Assembly (NCBI GenBank): GCA_964510955.1
Contig: CAZEDW010000037.1
Span: 1 to 40,424, forward strand
From: JAFLCM01 sp964510955
GTDB lineage: Bacteria > Planctomycetota > Phycisphaerae > Phycisphaerales > UBA1924
Length of the DNA: 40,424 nt
Reading direction: 5' to 3'
The stretch's first letter is position 1, and each line of letters begins with the position of its first letter. A model generated the notes under the pieces. The model was not told the origin of the DNA, ran no database searches, and worked only from the letters and a program-made list of their open reading frames with translations. A program made the translations under genes and the position numbers. This document shows, in pieces, positions 1 to 6,240 of this stretch.

Positions 1-1
1 G

Positions 2-46
2 CCGGCGGGGGTGGACGCGGCGATTCGGGGGATGGCCGGGCTCTAG
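2..46 (+). CDS. C-terminal end of a host gene (partial)
   Basis: The frame from base 2 reads PAGVDAAIRGMAGL and stops with TAG at 44-46, just before the left end of the prophage. It is too short to identify. If real, the prophage inserted about 10 bp downstream of this gene without breaking it. Confidence 0.35.
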   Translation, partial: PAGVDAAIRGMAGL

Positions 47-70
47 GACGGGATTCGTGATGGGCCGGAG

Positions 71-89
71 GAAATGGGATTGGGCGGGA
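71..89 (+). promoter_or_regulatory. Putative transposase end-binding site L1
   Basis: The core AATGGGATTGGGCGGGA is the outermost of three copies of a RTGGGATT motif at the left end, about 13 nt in from the probable border. It matches the outermost right-end site when that is read inwards, as expected for MuA-type L1/R1 sites. Confidence 0.6.
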
Positions 90-152
90 AGCGGCGGGAA
101 ACGCCGTAAGTACCGGTGATGTAACGAGTTATGAGATGGGGCCGGACGCCGG

Positions 153-174
153 GCAAAGTGGGATTTTGGCGGGA
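153..174 (+). promoter_or_regulatory. Putative transposase end-binding site L2
   Basis: The site contains CAAAGTGGGATTTTGGC (154-170). The exact reverse complement of these 17 nt lies at 40394-40410 near the right end. A perfect inverted match 40 kb away and close to both ends is the strongest sequence evidence for the element's termini. Confidence 0.7.
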
Positions 175-193
175 TTCGCGGGGGAGTGGTCCG

Positions 194-215
194 CTCAGAA
201 TGGGATTGCTCGGCG
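194..215 (+). promoter_or_regulatory. Putative transposase end-binding site L3
   Basis: The site reads CTCAGAATGGGATTGCTCGG. It shares CCGCTCA-N-A-N-TGGGATT with the right-end site R1. It is the innermost of three left-end copies, followed about 70 nt later by the 3' end of the methyltransferase gene. Confidence 0.55.
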
Positions 216-283
216 CGTTGGCGGGGCGTGGCGCGGGTTTTTGCCTTCGGAAAGGTCGGCGCTCGGCGCTGGTCGGCGCCCGC

Positions 284-1060
284 TTACTGAACCCGAACGG
301 TCGCTCGGAGGCGGGATTGGGCCACGGTGCAGTACGACGGGTTGAGCTCGGAGCCGGCGAATCGGCGTCCCTCGGCCAGGGCGGCGACGCCGGTTGAGCC
401 GGTGCCGCTGAACGGGTCCAGGACCAGGCCGCCGGTCGGGACCGTGGCGCGGATGAGTTGGCGCAGGAGCTCGACCGGCTTCTCGGTGGGGTGGGTCCTC
501 GTCGAGCGGTCGGGACGCTTGCAGCGGATGACGCTGCGCGGTCTCGCGACCGGAGCACCGATCTCCGAGGACGGAGATCGGTGGCACGGGGTTCTGGGGA
601 ATCGGTAACGGCCCTTCACCGCGAACCAGATGATCTCGTGCTGGGGGGCGAAGTCCTGGCTGAAGTCGCCCAGGCCGGGGGATTCCTTGTCCCAGATCAC
701 CATCGAGCGCACGCGCCAGCCCGCCCAGGTGATCGCGTCCCGGAAGGTGTCGCTGGTCTGCCAGCCGGCGAAGCAGATGAGGCAGCCCCCCGGAAGTGTC
801 ACGCGCCACGCCTCGCGGAGCCACCAGATGAAAGGCGCGTCGTCGTTGAGAACCCGGTCGAAGCGACCGGTAGGCACTGGGCACTGGGCACTGGGCACTG
901 GTTCGGAACCTGATGCCTGATGCCTGATGCCCGATGCCTTCCCCGGCTGGTAGTCGATCCCGTAGGGCGGGTCCGAGCAAACACAGTCGGCGTGTTCGCT
1001 GGGGAGTGAACGGAGCCAATCCATCGCGTCGGTGTTGACGAGTGACCACGTGCGGGGCAT
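284..1060 (-). CDS. DNA methyltransferase (N6-adenine or N4-cytosine type)
   Basis: This is a probable SAM-dependent DNA methyltransferase modifying phage or host DNA. The catalytic DPPY lies at residues 30-33 and the SAM-binding DPFSGTGSTG near 215-224. DPPY first and FxGxG last is the order of the beta class. The start at 1060 has GAAGGA 8 nt upstream; 1084 is an in-frame alternative. It is the last gene of the leftward early region. Two foreign repeat elements lie in frame: a heptamer array (873-940) just after DPPY, read as GIRHQAS and SAQCPVP, and an AGGA hairpin (553-589) before the SAM motif. Both motifs remain intact, so the enzyme may still work. Target unknown. Confidence 0.85.
   Translation of the reverse strand: MPRTWSLVNTDAMDWLRSLPSEHADCVCSDPPYGIDYQPGKASGIRHQASGSEPVPSAQCPVPTGRFDRVLNDDAPFIWWLREAWRVTLPGGCLICFAGWQTSDTFRDAITWAGWRVRSMVIWDKESPGLGDFSQDFAPQHEIIWFAVKGRYRFPRTPCHRSPSSEIGAPVARPRSVIRCKRPDRSTRTHPTEKPVELLRQLIRATVPTGGLVLDPFSGTGSTGVAALAEGRRFAGSELNPSYCTVAQSRLRATVRVQ
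553..589 (+). repeat. AGGA-loop hairpin element, copy 1
   Basis: GAG, a 12-bp stem CACCGATCTCCG / CGGAGATCGGTG and loop AGGA (568-571), then GCACGG. It lies in frame inside the methyltransferase gene. Flanks and loop match four other copies while the stem differs in a base-paired way. Confidence 0.8.
873..940 (+). repeat. Composite heptamer array: (GGCACTG)n then (TGATGCC)n
   Basis: Four tandem GGCACTG units, a short spacer (TTCGGAACC), then four TGATGCC/CGATGCC units. The two arms begin GGCA and end TGCC, so the element is quasi-palindromic. It sits in frame in the methyltransferase gene. Confidence 0.9.
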
Positions 1061-1128
1061 CCTTGCCATCCTTCGGTGTGACATCTGGAAGATGCTGGCC
1101 GTGGTCGTTCATCGTCTGCGGCTGGCTC

Positions 1129-1159
1129 GGGGGCCGGGTGTTGATGTCACTCGGCCCCC
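1129..1159. other. Hairpin upstream of the methyltransferase gene
   Basis: GGGGGCCG (1129-1136) pairs with CGGCCCCC (1152-1159) around a 15-nt loop. It lies in the about 120-bp gap between the methyltransferase and the next early gene. There is no T-run, so an mRNA-processing or stability role is as likely as termination. Confidence 0.4.
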
Positions 1160-1183
1160 ACGTTTGTTTCCTGCGGAGGGTTT

Positions 1184-1555
1184 CTATGGCAGAGCCTTGA
1201 TAAGTGTCTCATCCAGGTTCAGGCGCACGATGTGGGCAGCGAGGAAGGCGGACAGCTTGTCTCTTGTCGAGAAGATGAAGCCACGCTGGTCGTGGTAGAC
1301 GCCCCAATCGTTGAGCTGTGTGTCGAATCGACATTTCACTACGAGACTCAAGGCTTCGTGCATGGTGTGCAGGTGGTTGCAGATGGCGTCGTCGCAGAGG
1401 TCCTCGTCGATGAAGTCGCCACGGTCGTTCATCGGCGTCCAGTGCGCGTTGCTGTCGTCGCCGTCTGCTTCAAGGCAGTAGTCGGCCCTGTCGATACGGC
1501 ATGAACTGTCGGCTTCTCTGACGGCAAGGTAGGCGTTGATTTGGGCTGGGTTCAT
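1184..1555 (-). CDS. Hypothetical protein, acidic, 123 aa
   Basis: No family was recognised. The protein starts MNPAQINAYL and is rich in Asp, Glu, His and Trp. The frame extends upstream to 1621, but that extension is translated heptamer repeat (MPFAICHLRF), so the start at 1555 is preferred. It lies in the leftward early operon between the methyltransferase and a 78-aa gene, with a repeat array at its upstream junction. Confidence 0.65.
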   Translation of the reverse strand: MNPAQINAYLAVREADSSCRIDRADYCLEADGDDSNAHWTPMNDRGDFIDEDLCDDAICNHLHTMHEALSLVVKCRFDTQLNDWGVYHDQRGFIFSTRDKLSAFLAAHIVRLNLDETLIKALP

Positions 1556-1591
1556 GGCGTTGCTCAGGATAGGACCGGTGGGACGGGGGTG

Positions 1592-1625
1592 AAATCGCAA
1601 ATGGCAAATGGCAAATGGCAAATCA
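1592..1625. repeat. (AAATSGC)n heptamer array
   Basis: AAATCGC followed by three AAATGGC units and AAATCAGG fill the junction between two early genes. On the coding (minus) strand the array reads as an open frame and creates a false upstream ATG. Confidence 0.9.
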
Positions 1626-1859
1626 GGACTGAAGAACCGGCGCCAGCTTGACGGCGGCGGGGATGGTGTGACGCTTTTCGATGACGAGGCTGGCGGTGAT
1701 GGGCGGACGGGTGAGCAGCTCCTCGTCGAAGGCGAGCTCGACCTGGACGGCGAGCTCGCCTTCGCGCGGCTTGGGGACGCGGCGGCGGAGCTGCACGTCG
1801 TGGTGCCAGCGACGGCGGGCCTTGCGGATGACGAGGTAGATGGTCTCGCGGGTAGTCAT
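1623..1859 (-). CDS. Hypothetical protein, basic, 78 aa
   Basis: It begins MTTRETIYLVIRKARRRWHH. The N-terminal half is strongly basic and the C-terminal half more acidic. Its ATG overlaps the stop of the 45-aa gene upstream by ATGA (1856-1859), which implies translational coupling. No known domain was seen. It is a typical small early phage protein. Confidence 0.6.
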   Translation of the reverse strand: MTTRETIYLVIRKARRRWHHDVQLRRRVPKPREGELAVQVELAFDEELLTRPPITASLVIEKRHTIPAAVKLAPVLQS

Positions 1860-1993
1860 GGCATGCGCTTTTCAACGAGACCGGCCATCGCCTTGGCGGT
1901 GGCGGTGGGTTGGAACACCCAGCGGCCGAGGTCGGGCTGCCACCAGTAGACGCTGGACTTCGGTGCGTGGTTGTCGTCGTAGTACGTCACCAT
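1856..1993 (-). CDS. Small hypothetical protein, 45 aa
   Basis: The frame MVTYYDDNHAPKSSVYWWQP and onwards is stopped in frame five codons upstream of the ATG, so the start is fixed. It contains a WWQPDLGRWVF aromatic stretch. The stop overlaps the next gene's start (ATGA). The good overlap and non-repeat composition argue that it is real. Function unknown. Confidence 0.5.
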   Translation of the reverse strand: MVTYYDDNHAPKSSVYWWQPDLGRWVFQPTATAKAMAGLVEKRMP

Positions 1994-2005
1994 GACGTAG
2001 TCGGT

Positions 2006-2062
2006 TTATCCGTGAGGGAGCGTCGAGCCTTCAAGTGGTCCGTTGAACACTTGATCGGTCAT
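2006..2062 (-). CDS. Possible 18-aa peptide coupled to the ATP-grasp gene
   Basis: ATG at 2062 overlaps the stop of the ATP-grasp gene (ATGA) and encodes MTDQVFNGPLEGSTLPHG. Overlap start-stops are used throughout this operon, which is the only support. It may be a coupling peptide or chance. Confidence 0.25.
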   Translation of the reverse strand: MTDQVFNGPLEGSTLPHG

Positions 2063-2820
2063 GCGGGCACCGCCTCTCGCGCGAGGCGGGGGCAACTGGG
2101 CCAGTGGAACGAATCGGCGGCGACGGCGCAGTCGGTGACGAGCCACGTGCCGTTCTCGTCGCGGAGGATGTCCACCGACCACTCGCCGCCGAGGGCCGCG
2201 CCGGCCTTCTCGGCCAGGGCGATCACGGGGGCGTTGAAGTCGAGGACGGAGCTGATGCGGGCGACCTCGGCGTCGAACTGCGGGGACCTGGAGGTGGTGA
2301 AGGCGTCGGCGGGCCAGGAGGGGTGAACACAAAGGACCTTGCCCCCGTTGACGAAGGCGCGGTACTCGCGCCGCACGGGCATGCCGCCGAACTCGTGGGC
2401 TTGACCCGCGCAGTCGAGGGCGTGCATGGGGATGAACTCGCGGACGGCCCAGACGTTCCAGGGGAAGCCGATCATCGAGGCGCATTCGCCCTCCTCCACG
2501 ATGGCGCGGACGTGGGACTCGATGTGACCGGGCGAGCATTTGTTCAAGTAGCAGGTGCTCGACCATGCGTGCTTGCCGGAGAAGTGACCGGAGCGCAGGA
2601 ACCACGGCCCGGCAACGGAGATCTGGTCGCACGCGCCGGCGATATCGCGGCGCAGCTGGAGGACCTGGTCGGTCATCCGGCCTTCGCCAAGGAGCCACGC
2701 GGCGGTCTCGGGCGTGATGTGGGGCTCGATGCGGCACAGGATCGTGCGCGGCGTGGGAACGCCGGCGGCCTCGAGCAGCGGGTGCCAGTGGGAGATGCAG
2801 TTGCGGGCGAAGTCGGTCAT
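2059..2820 (-). CDS. ATP-grasp domain protein (phage R2K-like)
   Basis: A likely ATP-dependent carboxylate-amine or thiol ligase-fold enzyme; substrate unknown. Family-like landmarks in order: FLRSGHFSGKHAW (about 74-86), a conserved Cys-Tyr strand, REFIPMHALDCAG (about 127-139), GMPVRREYRAFVNGGKVLC (about 146-164) and, near the C terminus, a WSVDILRDENGTWLVTDC metal/ATP-site-like strand. The reading frame runs on to 2844, but those residues are repeat-encoded, so M at 2820 is chosen. It lies in the early operon between small unknown genes, with an ATGA overlap downstream and a heptamer array upstream. Confidence is moderate because identification rests on motif memory. Confidence 0.6.
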   Translation of the reverse strand: MTDFARNCISHWHPLLEAAGVPTPRTILCRIEPHITPETAAWLLGEGRMTDQVLQLRRDIAGACDQISVAGPWFLRSGHFSGKHAWSSTCYLNKCSPGHIESHVRAIVEEGECASMIGFPWNVWAVREFIPMHALDCAGQAHEFGGMPVRREYRAFVNGGKVLCVHPSWPADAFTTSRSPQFDAEVARISSVLDFNAPVIALAEKAGAALGGEWSVDILRDENGTWLVTDCAVAADSFHWPSCPRLAREAVPA

Positions 2821-2828
2821 GGGGAGTG

Positions 2829-2864
2829 AAATCGCAAAGGGCAAATGGCAAAGCTCACATCAGG
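2829..2864. repeat. (AAATSGC)n + AAAGCTC heptamer array
   Basis: AAATCGC, AAAGGGC, AAATGGC, AAAGCTC and a degenerate tail fill the junction between two leftward genes (stop at 2860, next start at 2820). Confidence 0.85.
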
Positions 2865-3129
2865 ATGGGGATGAGAACTTGGCGCGGTCGGCGTTGGCGA
2901 GGATGGTTCGGCGGGCGGCGGCCAGCGTGTTGATGATCTCGTCCAGGTCAGCAGCTGAGTACATGGCGCCGTCCTGGTAGCCGATGTCGAACGTCGCGGC
3001 GAACGCGTCGGCCTCGACGGATACGCGGAAGTTGGTGAGGATCCGCCGGTGGTCATCGTCGTTGGGGTAGTAGGCGAAGCTGAGCGTGCTGTCGAAGGCC
3101 CGTGGGGTGATGGGGGTGATCTTGATCAT
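2860..3129 (-). CDS. Hypothetical protein, 89 aa
   Basis: MIKITPITPRAFDSTLSFAY and onwards. The protein is predicted soluble with a helical C-terminal half (SAADLDEIINTLAAARRTIL). Its ATG overlaps the stop of the nucleotidyltransferase gene by ATGA at 3126-3129, indicating coupled translation. The last residues come from repeat-adjacent DNA. No family recognised. Confidence 0.6.
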   Translation of the reverse strand: MIKITPITPRAFDSTLSFAYYPNDDDHRRILTNFRVSVEADAFAATFDIGYQDGAMYSAADLDEIINTLAAARRTILANADRAKFSSPS

Positions 3130-3863
3130 GCTGGCACCGCCTCTCTATTCAGCTCCGATTCCTCTCCGTCCCCCGGAATCTCTCCGCGCCCTCCGCGTTC
3201 AATCCCCGCGGCGTCGGCGACCTCGTGCATCTCTCTTGCCATGCGCATCCGGTTGTCGGTGTCCGGGGGGCGGAAGCTCACGCCCAGGAGCTCGCAGACC
3301 TTCTGCTCGGTCGAGCAATCGGGGAACTCGTAACCGGAACCGCCCCTCCGCCTGAGGTGCTGGACCTCGGGCTCGAAGCCCCTGGCCCTGGCGCAGCGCA
3401 TCAGCGCGGGGCCGAGCTCGGCGGGGCCGGTGCGGATCAGCAGCATCCAGCCGAACTGGTCGGGCGTGGTGGTCCAGAGCTCGACCTTGAACGCCGAGGC
3501 GCGGAGCGAGCGGAGGGTGATCTGGCGCGAGTCGGCGTGGATGGTGGAGACGAGGCGCCAGAGGGGGGGAAGGGAGGAAGGCACTGGGGACTGGGCACTG
3601 GGCACTGGCGAAGAGGATGCGCCGCCGGAGGCGACGGCGTTGAGGAAGGCGTCGGACCAGGTGCGGCCCCTGCGGCCCCACAGGTCGGCGGCGCGGTCGG
3701 GGATCACGACGATGTCCAGGTCGTTGACCATCGGCTTGCCGCGGCGGGCGCTGCCGGCGAGCTCGCCGCGCTCGATGGCGCCGAGCGACTGGAGGCGGAA
3801 GATCACCTTGTCGGCTGCGGCTTGGGCGGTGGGGAGGGGGATGGGGGGAGAGTCGGAAGGCAT
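3126..3863 (-). CDS. DNA polymerase beta-like (PolX) nucleotidyltransferase
   Basis: A probable nucleotidyltransferase using two-metal catalysis. The signature GELAGSARRGKPMVNDLDIV matches the PolX GS-x-RR...D-x-D palm motif. A later KVELWTTTPDQFGWMLLIRTGP segment fits the third acidic strand and thumb of PolX enzymes (vDlw..p..fg..ll..TGs). At about 245 aa it lacks the full 8-kDa and HhH domains. An in-frame heptamer array (3580-3608) reads SPVPSAQSPVPSS between the two catalytic halves. The true start is uncertain: the frame continues to 3914 through repeat DNA. Downstream gene coupled by ATGA. Role could be template-independent nucleotide addition or DNA repair (inference). Confidence 0.7.
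   Translation of the reverse strand: MPSDSPPIPLPTAQAAADKVIFRLQSLGAIERGELAGSARRGKPMVNDLDIVVIPDRAADLWGRRGRTWSDAFLNAVASGGASSSPVPSAQSPVPSSLPPLWRLVSTIHADSRQITLRSLRASAFKVELWTTTPDQFGWMLLIRTGPAELGPALMRCARARGFEPEVQHLRRRGGSGYEFPDCSTEQKVCELLGVSFRPPDTDNRMRMAREMHEVADAAGIERGGRGEIPGDGEESELNREAVPA
3580..3608 (+). repeat. (GGCACTG)n array inside the PolX gene
   Basis: GGCACTG, GGGACTG, GGCACTG, GGCACTG in tandem, in frame. It follows the catalytic GS/DxD region and precedes the third acidic strand. Confidence 0.85.
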
Positions 3864-3936
3864 CGGGGACTGGGCACCGGGCACTGGGGGAAAGCTCAAA
3901 TCAGCAAAGCTCAAATGGCAAATGGCAAATCAGAAA
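3859..3936. repeat. Composite junction array
   Basis: GGCATCG/GGGACTG/GGCACCG/GGCACTG units, then AAAGCTC, AAATCAGC, AAAGCTC, AAATGGC x2 and AAATCAG. It covers the 5' end of the nucleotidyltransferase frame and the junction to the next early gene. Confidence 0.85.
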
Positions 3937-4328
3937 GGATGATCCTCGTCGTCGTCGTCGGTCTCTCCGCCGTCGCTGGCGCGACCCGGCAGCGCCTTGT
4001 TGCGCTCGACGACATCGAGCTCCCAGCGCTGCACGGGCGACGGCTTGTTGGTCGCTGCGACGGCTCGGGCCATTTTCTCGGTAGTCGGCGTGATCGCGTA
4101 GACGCTGCTTGGCGCGTAGAACTGTGTCGCGGTGCGCTGGCTCGGCGGCTCCACACCCCTCTGCTCGGCATCGGTATCGGGGATGTCGATGCGCAGGAAC
4201 GAAGAACCCGCGATGGTCTGCTCGCTCACGAACCCGCCGAGACGGCGGTGACCCATCAGTTCGAGGATCGCCCAGCCGATGGGTTCGGAAGCGGGGGCCG
4301 CTTGCTTGAGTTGGTCGGTTGCATTCAC
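3930..4328 (-). CDS. Conserved phage hypothetical protein, 132 aa
   Basis: GTG start at 4328 overlaps the upstream stop (GTGA). The segments GWAILELMGHRRLGGFVSEQ, FLRIDIPD and ATQFYAPSSVYAITPTTEKM resemble an uncharacterised protein often seen in phage and mobile-element early regions. No catalytic motif is evident. The C terminus is an acidic DDDDED tail next to a repeat array. Confidence 0.65.
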   Translation of the reverse strand: MNATDQLKQAAPASEPIGWAILELMGHRRLGGFVSEQTIAGSSFLRIDIPDTDAEQRGVEPPSQRTATQFYAPSSVYAITPTTEKMARAVAATNKPSPVQRWELDVVERNKALPGRASDGGETDDDDEDHPF

Positions 4329-4819
4329 GGCGTGTAGCTCCAGGGGACGAGCGGCGTGGCGTAGCCGACGCGCACGGGGTGGCGGGGGTGACGGTCTTTG
4401 GTCGTACCGAGGCAGAGGAAGGTGTGCGTGCTACAGAAGTGCACGACCTCCCGCACGCGGTCGCGGACCTGCTCGATGCCCGCGTGCGCGCCCCATGCCG
4501 CGATCACGGTCTTGCCGCGCGTGACATCGTGCAGGACGGTGTTCGAGGTGTCGTTGTTGCAGCGCTCGCCGCGCCGCAGAGCTGTGATGAGCTCGCGAGG
4601 GTCGGTCGCGCGGAGACTGAACAGGTTGACCACATCGAGACCACCGAACCCCGCTCGCTCGCTGAAGCCGATGCACTTGCGGATGGTCGGGTCGTCGGTC
4701 TCGGCGTCCGCGGTGGATGGGTTGAGCATCAGCCACACCGCGCGGGGACCGTCGCCCCAGGTGCGCGATAGCGAATAGCGGTGAAGCTTGTCGTCGGAGA
4801 TGTGAGCCTCGCTGATCAT
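4325..4819 (-). CDS. DUF1643 family protein
   Basis: RYSLSRTWGDGPRAVWLMLN followed by PSTADAETDDPTIRKCIGFS and NLFSLRATDPREL is the hallmark order of DUF1643, a phage and accessory-genome family of unknown biochemical role. A later GKTVIAAWGAHAG is also typical. The frame extends to 4837, but the extension (MSPIRP) is translated nonamer repeat, so M at 4819 is preferred. It is coupled to the next gene by GTGA. Confidence 0.8.
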   Translation of the reverse strand: MISEAHISDDKLHRYSLSRTWGDGPRAVWLMLNPSTADAETDDPTIRKCIGFSERAGFGGLDVVNLFSLRATDPRELITALRRGERCNNDTSNTVLHDVTRGKTVIAAWGAHAGIEQVRDRVREVVHFCSTHTFLCLGTTKDRHPRHPVRVGYATPLVPWSYTP

Positions 4820-4865
4820 GGGACGGATGGGACTCATGGGACGGATGGGCCTGATGCCCGGTGCC
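4817..4865 (+). repeat. (ATGGGACGG)n nonamer array
   Basis: ATGGGACGG, ATGGGACTC, ATGGGACGG, ATGGG, then TGATGCCCGGTGCC. This 9-nt unit recurs at 6169-6200 and, degenerately, at 14667-14697. It fills the junction between two early genes. Confidence 0.8.
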
Positions 4866-5428
4866 TACTGCGGCGCCCTCACGATCTCGAAGACCGGGCG
4901 GACGGCGCTGTTGTGGTTGGTGTGGGGGTTGCCGCCGTCGGGTTGGTAGCCGACGATCCTGGCGCGGCCCGTGCGGACCAGGCCCAGGGCGAGGGCGCCC
5001 ATGCAGCGAAGGTCGAGGCCCTCAGGGCGCTGATTGGTTTCGTCGAGCCAGGCGGTGAAGTGCACGGTCTGGAAGCGGGCGCCGACGCCCAGGCGGGAGA
5101 CGTACTGCTCGAACAGCGCTCGAAGGGCGTTCAACGCGGCTTCGCGCCCGGGGTTGAGGGACTGCTGGCAGCGGTCGGCCAGGTCAAGGGCGTCGGCGTG
5201 GCGGAGCTGGCGCTGGATGGGGCGGGGCTGGATGTCGCGGGGATCGCGCCGCTCGCTCCGGAAGTCGTGGAATGTGCGCTGAGTGACCGAAGGCACTGGG
5301 GACTGAGCACCCCCCGGGGGGGGCACTGGGGCGGAGCCGGAGATGGCGGATCGCGCGAGTGACGCGGCGGCGGCGATCGCGCGCTCGTCGCCTTCGGCCT
5401 CGATGTGGATCAGCTTGGCGTGCGCCAT
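4865..5428 (-). CDS. Hypothetical protein, 187 aa, with in-frame repeat
   Basis: The start at 5428 has AGGA 8 nt upstream. No family was recognised. A C-terminal block (LNALRALFEQYV ... VHFTAWLDETNQRPEGLDLR ... RTGRARIVGYQPD) looks like a folded domain. The N-terminal third is interrupted by a repeat (5292-5331) with a C/G palindrome in the middle, read as SGSAPVPPPGGAQSPVPS. The protein probably tolerates it as a linker. Confidence 0.6.
   Translation of the reverse strand: MAHAKLIHIEAEGDERAIAAAASLARSAISGSAPVPPPGGAQSPVPSVTQRTFHDFRSERRDPRDIQPRPIQRQLRHADALDLADRCQQSLNPGREAALNALRALFEQYVSRLGVGARFQTVHFTAWLDETNQRPEGLDLRCMGALALGLVRTGRARIVGYQPDGGNPHTNHNSAVRPVFEIVRAPQ
5292..5331. repeat. Heptamer array with nested poly-C/poly-G palindrome
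   Basis: GGCACTG, GGGACTG, AGCAC, then CCCCCC-GGGGGGGG and GCACTGGGG. The same nested layout recurs at 10760-10790, 12477-12497, 12946-12983 and 30911-30936. Confidence 0.85.
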
Positions 5429-5451
5429 GGTGAGCGTCCTGCTCGGGTAAT

Positions 5452-5470
5452 CGCCGGCCTCCTGCCGGCG
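5452..5470 (-). repeat. Hairpin with AGGAG loop (minus strand)
   Basis: CGCCGGC and GCCGGCG flank a 5-nt loop that reads AGGAG on the transcribed strand. It lies between two early genes. It may belong to the AGGA-loop family, though it lacks the conserved flanks. Confidence 0.5.
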
Positions 5471-5481
5471 GAGTGGGTTGG

Positions 5482-5673
5482 TCAGGCCTTACTCTTCTTG
5501 TCGACCGCCGGCGCTTCTGGCGCGGCTCGTTTTGCGGCCTCGATGAAGAGCCCAATTTCGTTGAAGTGGCCGAGGAAGCCGGCGCGCTTGGACTTGGGGA
5601 TGGCCTCGAACATCTCGCCTACAGCTGTCAGTGCTTCGTCCGCCTCGGATTTGGTGAAATCGCCTTGGGCCAT
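5482..5673 (-). CDS. Small hypothetical protein, 63 aa
   Basis: The start is supported by AAAGGAA about 8 nt upstream of ATG at 5673. MAQGDFTKSEADEALTAVGE begins a mostly helical protein with a Lys-rich tail (DKKSKA). No known family. One of the few early junctions without a heptamer array. Confidence 0.6.
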   Translation of the reverse strand: MAQGDFTKSEADEALTAVGEMFEAIPKSKRAGFLGHFNEIGLFIEAAKRAAPEAPAVDKKSKA

Positions 5674-5725
5674 GATGCGGTTCCTTTCGTGGTTTCACCG
5701 TGCTCTCGCACGGGGCTCGGATAGG

Positions 5726-6049
5726 TCAGAGGTGCGGGCAGGGGCCGAGGTCGGTGACGTAGGCGGCCATCGCGCCGGCGTCGTGGTGCTCTGGCTGCTG
5801 GATGAACTCGACGGGGACCGAGCGGGGCTTGGTCCAGCCTCGCTCGTTGTGGCCGTTCTTGCCCGGGCGCGTGGCGTAGCTGGGCTTGGAGATCTCGACG
5901 TGGTCGCCGCCGGGTTTGACGCGCGTGACGTAGCAGAGATCCGTCGCGCCCGACTGAGGGTGACGCACGCGGTAGATGCCGCCGGGCGTGATCGTTGACC
6001 GGCTGGGCCTGGTGGCTTTGAGGGGATTGGTCGGGGTAAAGGTGAGCAT
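5726..6049 (-). CDS. Hypothetical protein, 107 aa
   Basis: MLTFTPTNPLKATRPSRS begins the likely product. TPGGIYRVRHPQSGATDLCY suggests a small beta-barrel, but no family is recognised. The frame runs on to 6088 through AAATSGC repeats (MPFAISLL), which are probably untranslated. It precedes the 63-aa gene in the leftward operon. Confidence 0.55.
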   Translation of the reverse strand: MLTFTPTNPLKATRPSRSTITPGGIYRVRHPQSGATDLCYVTRVKPGGDHVEISKPSYATRPGKNGHNERGWTKPRSVPVEFIQQPEHHDAGAMAAYVTDLGPCPHL

Positions 6050-6072
6050 GGGGCGGGGAGGAGGAAGAAGAG

Positions 6073-6240
6073 AAATCGCAAATGGCAAATGGCAAAGCTC
6101 AAATCAGGAGGGGGAGTGGGGAGTTGGCAGTGGGCAGTGGGGTTCGGATTTGAGGTTTGAGCTTTGAGATGGGACGGATGGGACCTATGGGACGGATGCG
6201 ACGGGTTCGGACTGATGCCCGATGCCTGATGCCTGATGCC
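6073..6240. repeat. Long composite repeat module (five unit types)
   Basis: In order: (AAATSGC)n, AAAGCTC, AAATCAGG, (GGGCAGT)n, (TTTGAGG/C)n, (ATGGGACGG)n, then (TGATGCC)n. The first part has the same order as the array at 11266-11355, so composite modules recur as units. It covers the junction between two early genes and the C-terminal codons of the upstream one. Confidence 0.85.

Noticed and set aside
553..589. The five AGGA-loop elements as CsrA-binding RNA sites
   Set aside because: Four of five lie antisense to their genes, so the mRNA loop would be UCCU. Only copy 5 would present AGGA in sense, so a simple RNA-binding explanation does not fit the family.
1556..1621. MPFAIC- and MPSAQC-type N termini as signal peptides or conserved leaders
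   Set aside because: These peptides recur in front of unrelated genes because they are translations of AAATSGC and GGCACTG arrays, not shared protein domains.
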